DNA from: Penaeus vannamei
Taxonomy: Eukaryota; Arthropoda; Malacostraca; Decapoda; Penaeidae
DNA length: 10,000 nucleotides
Assembly: GCF_042767895.1 (NCBI RefSeq)
Contig: NC_091574.1
Location: 21,254,722-21,264,721, forward strand
Direction of reading: 5' to 3'
The translations under genes were made by a program, and so were the position numbers. This document shows positions 1 to 7,400 of this stretch, in pieces (position 1 is the stretch's first letter; each line of letters opens with the position of its first letter). The notes beneath the pieces were generated by a model. That model ran no database searches, was not told the DNA's origin, and worked only from the letters and a program-made list of their open reading frames with translations.

Positions 1-1194
1 AGAATTTTATAAATACAAGTGTTTATTTGAGAAAATTGTCAAAAAAAAGAAGGGTTAATATGGTGTTCTGTTATGAGTCAGTCAGAGTAGATAATTGAAA
101 TATCTTTTTATGAAAATTTATTATTTTCACACTCAGTTTGTTCAGTATTCTCTTCAAAATGGACAAAAATATGGCAAGGTAATACTGGATATTATGATGT
201 AGAATCTTAAGTATAATAGTATATTCTTACATAAAATCACTGACTAAAGGCCATAGTAATATCTTTAATTTCTTATGCACCTTATATCCAGGTAACCAAA
301 AATAGCTGTGTAAGTAACATGTAAATGCTTATATGTGTTTTTTTAGCCCTTTTTATGAATGATGATTTCATTCATGAGTTTTACTCTAAATTGAATGCCT
401 GTGTTTTGACATTGACGTTTGAAAGTATTGCACTATGTGTAGTTACTGTGATTTGTGTTTTGTGGTGTTTGAAGCATTAAGAATCATAAATCTTCAAATT
501 TTGTTTTATCAGTAAATCAATAACATGAAGTGTGTTGAAAATGATGAATCAATTATTGATTTTCCACAATGTGTTGATTAATGGTATTTATGATTATTAT
601 GGTATATAATGTGATCGTATTGATTTTCAAAATGAAAAAATATTGAAAAGAAGAAAAGCATGTAGAGGAAGTGACATGAAGAAATAATTGCAGAGAATAT
701 GGAAATAATAGTGAGAAAGAATAGTGTTTTGCAGAAAATTTGTATGCTTACTGGTCAAAGGAAAAAAGACACGTTGTCAGTAATTGTCGACTAAGGAGTA
801 AAAGTGAGGGCAAGGCATCAGGTGTTGATAATGTAAAAAAAAACTTTTACTTTGTATTTTAAGAAATAGATTTTTCAGGGGATTCATATAGAGTCGTGTT
901 TCCTTTCCAAACTCTTGATAGTTTTTATTATAATTGGATAATTTTTGTATTTTTGATATAATGATATTGAAATCAACAAGTTGTTAGTTGTGTTTGTATG
1001 CTTTGTTTTGATGGTTATAATCTAAAGTAAATTTGGTGAATGTGGGTAGGTTTGCTTAAAACATTTTCATTCAAAATCCGGGTAGCCTTGATCAGACCGT
1101 GCCATATGTGTCGTATTCCTAAATTTGAAAAAGGTAACACAAGAAAAGTAGCAGTGACAGGCTATCTTTATAACAAGGAGAACTTTATTTATAG
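1..1194 (+). other. 5' non-coding sequence, probably intron (possibly with a 5' UTR exon)
   Basis: AT-rich sequence with no recognisable protein similarity. It ends in an acceptor, aactttatttatag, directly before exon A. A frame opened by ATG at 1040 runs through this acceptor into exon A, but its 51 residues upstream of the acceptor resemble no CYC N-terminus, so I read it as intron read-through. A short candidate start exon ending at 178 is described in the findings. No promoter element could be identified with confidence. Confidence 0.6.
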
Positions 1195-1438
1195 GTCTCC
1201 CAACAGACAAAACCATAGTGAGATTGAAAAGCGCCGCCGTGACAAGATGAACACGTACATCATGGAACTCAGCAGCATTATCCCTGTGTGCACCTCAAGA
1301 AAGCTCGACAAGCTCACAGTGCTGCGCATGGCTGTTCAACACATGAAGATGCTAAGGGGATCTCTCAATTCTTACACCGAGGGACACTACAAGCCCGCTT
1401 TCCTCTCCGACGACGAGCTCAAGAATCTAATACTGCAG
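1195..1438 (+). CDS. cyc: cyc exon A: bHLH domain
   Basis: The acceptor is tttatttatag at 1193-1194 and the donor is CAG|GTAGAT. The first base completes a codon split by the upstream intron, and the exon ends in phase 0. It encodes the basic region QNHSEIEKRRRDKMN, helix 1, a short loop (CTSRK), helix 2 (LDKLTVLRMAVQHMKMLRG) and the entry to PAS-A (FLSDDELKNLILQ). His, Glu and Arg are at the i, i+4, i+8 positions (H..E..R in HSEIEKRRR) that read the E-box half-site in BMAL1. The loop is two residues shorter than in BMAL1 (CNAMSRK) and Drosophila CYC (CFAMQRK). The BMAL1 CK2 site (Ser followed by Asp at +3) is not kept: the residue is Thr with Met at +3, as in insects with Asn there. Codon usage is GC-richer than the flanking introns, as expected for real coding sequence. 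Confidence 0.95.
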
Positions 1439-4400
1439 GTAGATATGAATGTTTATTTACTTGATGTTTATATTAGGTGGTGGACGTGTTTTTTATTTTA
1501 CTGGTTTTCGTATTTGATACTGTGCTAGGTCTTTTATTGTTACCTTTTTTAGGGTTTGTGCTGGATCATTTGTGTTTTTACTATATTTAGAAAGAGTTGT
1601 TTGACTTTTTATGTATCAATTAAGCTTGTCCTTGTGTATGCGTGTGTATCAGTATGCATGTGTGCATTTGTGTGTGTGTTTGTGTGTGGGGTTGCCAAGA
1701 AACACATGGACTTGGTTAGTGAAAAAAAGATATAATTAAATTTTTTTCTTTGTATTTTTGCCTTTTTTGAATACAAAATAGGTATTCATTATGATACTTT
1801 TCTTTGTGGGTGCTAATGAAAGAAAAGTAATCCAATTTATACAGCCGAATGATGAGTCTTGTAAGGAACAATGGGATATCTAAATAGTTATAGATAAATT
1901 GTTGGATTTTTTGAAGTGTGTGAATTTTTGACCAGCTAATAGTAGGTTCCATGACTTGCTAAATATTTTAAGAATTGAATTAGGTGGTTGCTTTGACTAA
2001 GGAGTTAATGTTCAAGCTATGACAGTGTATTGAGGCACTTGGATTTCGATCTGTAGGATATAGCAAAGAAATTGATTATGATTTAACCTAGTAATGATAA
2101 GCAACGTTTTTGGTTAAGCTTGTTAAAAAAGGGTGCCCATTTGTGCTTACCGCTCTGACTGGCAGCTAGTTTGTAAAATTGTGGGAGGTCCTATCCAATA
2201 AATATTCATATATACAGACATGCCTATTCATAGAAATAAATGTATGTCTGTCTATGTATCTGGTAAATATACATTTATCTGTGTATCAGTCGGGTAGATA
2301 TGCTTGTCTAGACTGACAGATGTATTTATTTCTGTGTGTATGCATGTCCAAGATGAATATTTATTGGGTTGGGTCTCAAACAATTTTAATAAACCAGCTA
2401 TGGATGATTGTCCAGCTTGTGGCAACAGATGTAAGATCTCATCCCAGGAGTTGAAACGTCGACATGAGGTGATAAGGTGTAACCTGTTGTTTACGATTAT
2501 TCGCTATGATGTGGTATTATGTTGCCAGTGGGTTAAGATGTACATTGAATAATGCAGGTAAGGAAAACAACTGTGGGGAGATCTGTTGGAACATTGATCG
2601 AATATTGGCTAATTAGTTCACTTTTTGCAATTCACTTCATTAATCCAAACCCTTGTTTTATTGTCTACTGATTGTATTTTACTTCTGAATAGAGATGTTT
2701 TTAGTTGGATGGTTGACTTATCAAATCCTAAATATTATAACATACTTCCAGTCTAAGTCGGTGGTTCGCAGTCAGTGGTACAGAGGTAGAAATAGGGTTA
2801 TATGAGCCAGATGAAACTGGAAGAATAAGTTTTGTTAGTTAATAAATTGTCATGTTGAATGGACATGACCATTCAAAAACATGGAGAAAGTTATTTTAGA
2901 CAAAAATTCTTAGGGATAGTAAGTGAGTATGTAGGTGGATATGATACTGCTGTTCTTATAACCTTCAATAGTGGTAAACATTTTACATATGTACAGTGGA
3001 GGACAGGTCATGTGGTTTTACAGGCATGTTTAGGCATCCGGTGGAAAATAAGTTACTATAATTCATGTCACCCTTGCTCAGTCTCCAAAGGCTACACTAG
3101 AGTATCTGTTAACTAGAAGTTGGAATTAAGACTGTGAACCTTTTGTTGTAGGTTATGGTTTCCCATATCCTCTATTTAGATAGTATGTTTGTCCTCTCTT
3201 TATCAATATCAATTATTTTTGAAAGCAAGTTATCCTATGATTTGAGTTGAAGAAAATGTGCTTACATGGATTGCTGCATTCTACCCTCTAACCAGCCATG
3301 ATGGATTCACTATTGTTCTAATACTAGAAAAGGTATTTGAGGCAATGTTAGCTAAAATGCTAGTGCCCCAAAGCCATAAAAAATCTTAGGCTCCCAATTC
3401 TTTGCATCATGCACAAAATCAGATCCAATTTAAACTGTAAATATGTTTTATGGGAAGAAATTGATTGCAGCATGAATACTGTACACAAACCAAATCAGTT
3501 TCTTGCTGTGGATTTTAGGTGAATGTAGCATATGATGATTGTTGGGGAATGGTGTATGAGTGGCATGGATGTGATGTGTGTGAGCATCTAAGTGCATCTG
3601 TTCAGTCGTCTATTTTCTTGGTTTCATAAATATACATTGATAGTCTTCTGGTTTTATCATTCATAAGTTGTGTGATGGAAAGAATAGTTACATTTTGTAG
3701 CTGCTATGTAAGGTAGCTGTTTTTTTCTAAAATGTATTTATTCAAGTATACTATAACATTATTTTTTATAAAGATGAAATAGAATAGATGAATATTGTAA
3801 AACAGTGGGTGATATCTTTCGCGGTTGAAACGTCTGCTAATTGCATTGAAAAATAGAGGGACAGCCTATGTAATATAGGCAAACTAGAAATTATTGCGAG
3901 ATTTCACATTTTGTTTTATTTTTTAAAATGAATTGTAGGTCTGTATGTGCATTTATATTGTTTCCGATACTTCTCTCTCCTTTTTTTATGAACGTATATT
4001 TCTAGAAAATATTTGAGTAGCAATAGGGGGGAAAATTAATAGCAACACACATTGCATTAATGATTAATGTTTTTTTAACAATTAAAGTGTTTAAAGTATA
4101 TTTTAAATTATTTAAGCTATTTTTTATAGTAGGAAAGAGTATTTCATTCTTGTTAATTGATTCTGAACAATAGATATTGCAAATGTCAAATTCAGTGATA
4201 ATGATCATAGATCATAGATAAAGCAGCCGGAAAAGAAAAGGTTGTAGATGCTAGTTATGTAGGATTATAAAAATATTTATGTTTTTCCAATCTTTTCATA
4301 GAATTCATTGCTATGGTTTGGCATAGTTATTTCTGTGCTTTCCTATAACTTTGAAATGAATACAGAGGAATTCTGAGTGTATATATTATAATGCATGTTT

Positions 4401-7400
4401 CCAAAGTAAGAGTAGGATGTTATTTATTTTGTCTTGTCAAGTTTTTCGCAAGTAAAAACATTATTCTCACTTTTAAAACCTTGCTTATGCATTAACTAGC
4501 TACTTTAACTAGTTTTGTCATAGACATTGTAAAAATTGTATAAAATAACAAAAAAAATGTGCAAGTGTATAACCAGTATGGTGATTTTGCAGGCAGCTGA
4601 TGGTTTCCTATTTGTTGTGGGGTGTGATAGAGGGCGAATATTGTACGTGTCGGAATCGGTGTATCAAACTTTACACTATACACAGGTAAGTCTTTTTTAG
4701 ATCTGTCTTCTTCCATCTTGAATGATGGGAAACAAAAAAAACAAAAAAAAAATTGTATGGCTTTTGTAACAGATAACCTGTTAATGGTTCCCAGTGAATT
4801 GCAAGGATAATTTTTGCAATGATTTTTATTTGTTGCAGAGTGAGCTGTTAGGGACAAGCTGGTTTGATATATTGCATCCAAAAGACTTAACAAAAGTGAA
4901 AGAACAACTCTCATGCTCAGATATCAGTCGTCGAGAGAGGCTTGTTGATGCGAAAAGTGAGTGAAAATTTGACTATGTGAAATGTAGATTAGAAATTAGG
5001 CTTATGGTCTGTTTGCTTGGGATATGTATGTACTGATTTTTAGATAAAAATTGTAGCAGATAGATAGATGTGAAATTTTACATATATATGTGAAAATAAA
5101 TGAAATGAAAGATAAATATTCCATTATTTTTCATGTACTGCATGTCTAAGATTTATTTAGCAGTTGCTCTTAATTTTTGTTATTAGGGAGAAAGCTGGAT
5201 TCTCTTTATTAAAAGATACAGACCTACATTGAATTATGATTTTCTAGTTGCAACTCCAATTTTCTAATTTCTTCATTATTCTATTGATTAATTTACATTC
5301 TTCTTATAGCGCTCCTTCCTGTAAAGACTGATGTACCTCAGGGATTGACCAGACTATGTCCAGGATCACGACGTGCGTTTTTCTGCCGTATGAGGTGCAA
5401 ATCTGCACCAGTCATGAAAGAGGAGGCTGACTCCTCCACTGGCTGTCAAAAGAAGAAATCCAAGTCGCAAAATTCAGGTATGGTTAAATGCTTTTTTTCT
5501 GGTGGAGTTATATGACTTATGAAGATATTATATTATTAGGTATGTTTTTCTGTTCTCCCTATAAATCTCAGTTTTATTTGTAGATTTTTGAACAAGTATA
5601 ATGATTATTTTGTTGCTTCCCCCACCCCCATTTTTCAGTTACTATATGCATAAATATAAAAGTTACTTTATTTCTTTTTATTTATTTATTTTATTTATTA
5701 ATATTATTTATTTATTTTTTGTCTCTAAAATTGATAACCAAAATTGACTATGACTTGTACTTCCCTGAACAGCAGAATTCCTAGTCTTCAAATTTTGTAG
5801 AATTTGACTTATCTGCAAAGGCAGATATTCCTTTATTGCTGCTGTAAATCAGAGCAATGGTACTGAATTCTATGACAAAGAGAACAATAACACATTGTTT
5901 TTTTATGGTAGTAACATATAATGCTGACCTATCATTGATAATTTATGTAATGTTAAAGATATGGTAGATTGCCTATTTTCTGGTTTTGTGCTGCATATAT
6001 AGTTTGATTAGCAGTCTGATATTTTTACTTTTTTCACTTGAATGTGGATTTCATGCAGGTGCTGCAGTGGACTGAGTCACAGACATGGCATATGGGTACC
6101 TAAAACTAAGGGAAACATTAGTTTTTTTAATCATTTAGTTATAAGTGTCCTGCAAATGACTAAGTGCCCATTATTATGCTTGAATTACTTAAGAGTGGAG
6201 CATAAATGGAGAAATGGATAATGTGTGCAAACAGTCTCACATTACTTATCACTAGCCAATTTTAAGTAGGCCTACCGCAGTCATTGGTTTAGGCATCAAT
6301 TTTTTTTCTTTTCTGAGTACTGTAATCATTGGTTTAAGCATCAGTGATTTTCTTTCTTTCTTTAGTGAAATGTATGTATCTTTAATATGAAAAGGTCTGT
6401 TAGTTGGATTAGTTGAAAAGGTTATCACAGTCTTCTTTTTATTATGAATGAAAATGCATTTATGTTGGGAAATGTATTAGTTTGCAACAAAATAAGATTG
6501 ATGACCATCATTTTTCCTTGTGTTGAGGATGATAGTAATATCACTCTGTACAAAAAAATGTGGTTAAAAACCTTTTTTTTCAAATAATTTTCATTTACAT
6601 TTTGTTAATTTCTTTCTAGACAAGAAATACAGTGTGATTCACTTCACGGGCTACCTGAAATCCTGGGCTCCCACCAAAGACCCCTTGGAAGAGGACTCGG
6701 AAAGTGACTCCGACTCGTGCAATCTCTCCTGCTTGGTATGAGTTTTGTGTAGTCTTTCTGTCCATTTTCTGTGAGTTATTGTTTTGTTGTTTTGAGTCAA
6801 GAGACTGTTAGATTTTTTCTTTCTTTTTTCCTTTCCATTTTTTGTGAATATTTACATAATATAAGTCCCTGTTTTGATATGTGATTGACTTACTTTGAAT
6901 TGAACAAAGATGATAACAAAAATGATAAAGAAATTTAATTAGATAATGATAACAGTAAAAAAAGAAAAAGAAAGGAAGTTGAGTTTATGAAGGTTTTAGT
7001 TAGAATATAACACATGTTGTCTTTATCATAATCGTGAGACAAAAAAAGAAAAGAAAAAAGGAGAAATGAAAAGAGAATAAGATAAAGACAAAGAAAAAGA
7101 ATTTTGACTAGTTCATGAAATCTCTGTAGGTTGCAGTTGGCCGTGTTCACCCCCCTCTATTGGCATCTAGTACACGCGAGACATCAAGGCTTGGTCGTGC
7201 CGCACCAACAGAACCAATAGAATTCATCTCCAAGCATACTAATGATGGGAAATTCGTCTTTATTGATCAGAAGTATGGCATTGTCTAAGATTTAGTTTTT
7301 AATGTGATATATTCATGTAGTATGGATATGCGTACTTTCTTGCAGTAGTTTTAGAGTTTTGCTTTTATCATCAATTAGCACTTATGCCTTTCATTTTCCA

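Larger units (their letters stand above)
1439..4592 (+). other. cyc intron 1 (3.15 kb, phase 0)
   Basis: This is the largest intron in the window, running from GTAGAT to ...gtgattttgcag. It holds a (TG)n-rich stretch, a foldback repeat and a probable retrotransposon relic, each listed separately. An 82-codon frame at 2304-2552 and an 85-codon frame at 2859-3116 lie inside it, but neither resembles a known domain. The stretches 1700-2160 and 3600-4590 are AT-rich, and I see nothing in them that I can name. Confidence 0.85.
5478..6619 (+). other. cyc intron 4 (1.14 kb, phase 1)
   Basis: AT-rich intron from GTATGG to ttctttctag. It contains a TTTA-rich run and an imperfect 45-bp duplication, listed separately. 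Exon-like acceptors at 6058 (catgcag) and 6365 (ttctttag) are each followed by an in-frame stop within a few codons when joined to exon D, so I call no extra exon here. Confidence 0.85.

Noticed and set aside
770..775. CACGTT, an E'-box-like hexamer
   Set aside because: A single non-canonical hexamer in AT-rich non-coding DNA is expected by chance. I noticed no canonical CACGTG in the window.
1040..1194. Open frame continuous with exon A starting at ATG 1040, as a possible N-terminus
   Set aside because: The 51 residues before the acceptor do not resemble any CYC/BMAL1 N-terminus, and a good acceptor lies exactly at the point where family similarity starts. Intron read-through is simpler.
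2304..2552. 82-codon plus-strand frame with a CPACGNRC stretch
   Set aside because: Its first third overlaps the foldback repeat, no complete zinc-binding pattern is visible, and it lacks suitable splice context to join cyc.
2859..3116. 85-codon plus-strand frame in intron 1
   Set aside because: No domain or motif recognised, and the length is reachable by chance in a 3-kb intron. It could be part of the retrotransposon relic, but I see no supporting motif.
4492..4914. 140-codon minus-strand frame
   Set aside because: Lies antisense to exons B and C and the intron between them. The plus-strand exons fully explain the open stretch.
6056..6075. Acceptor-like catgcag and gctgcag as a possible extra exon in intron 4
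   Set aside because: Joined to exon D, both lead to TGA within four codons.
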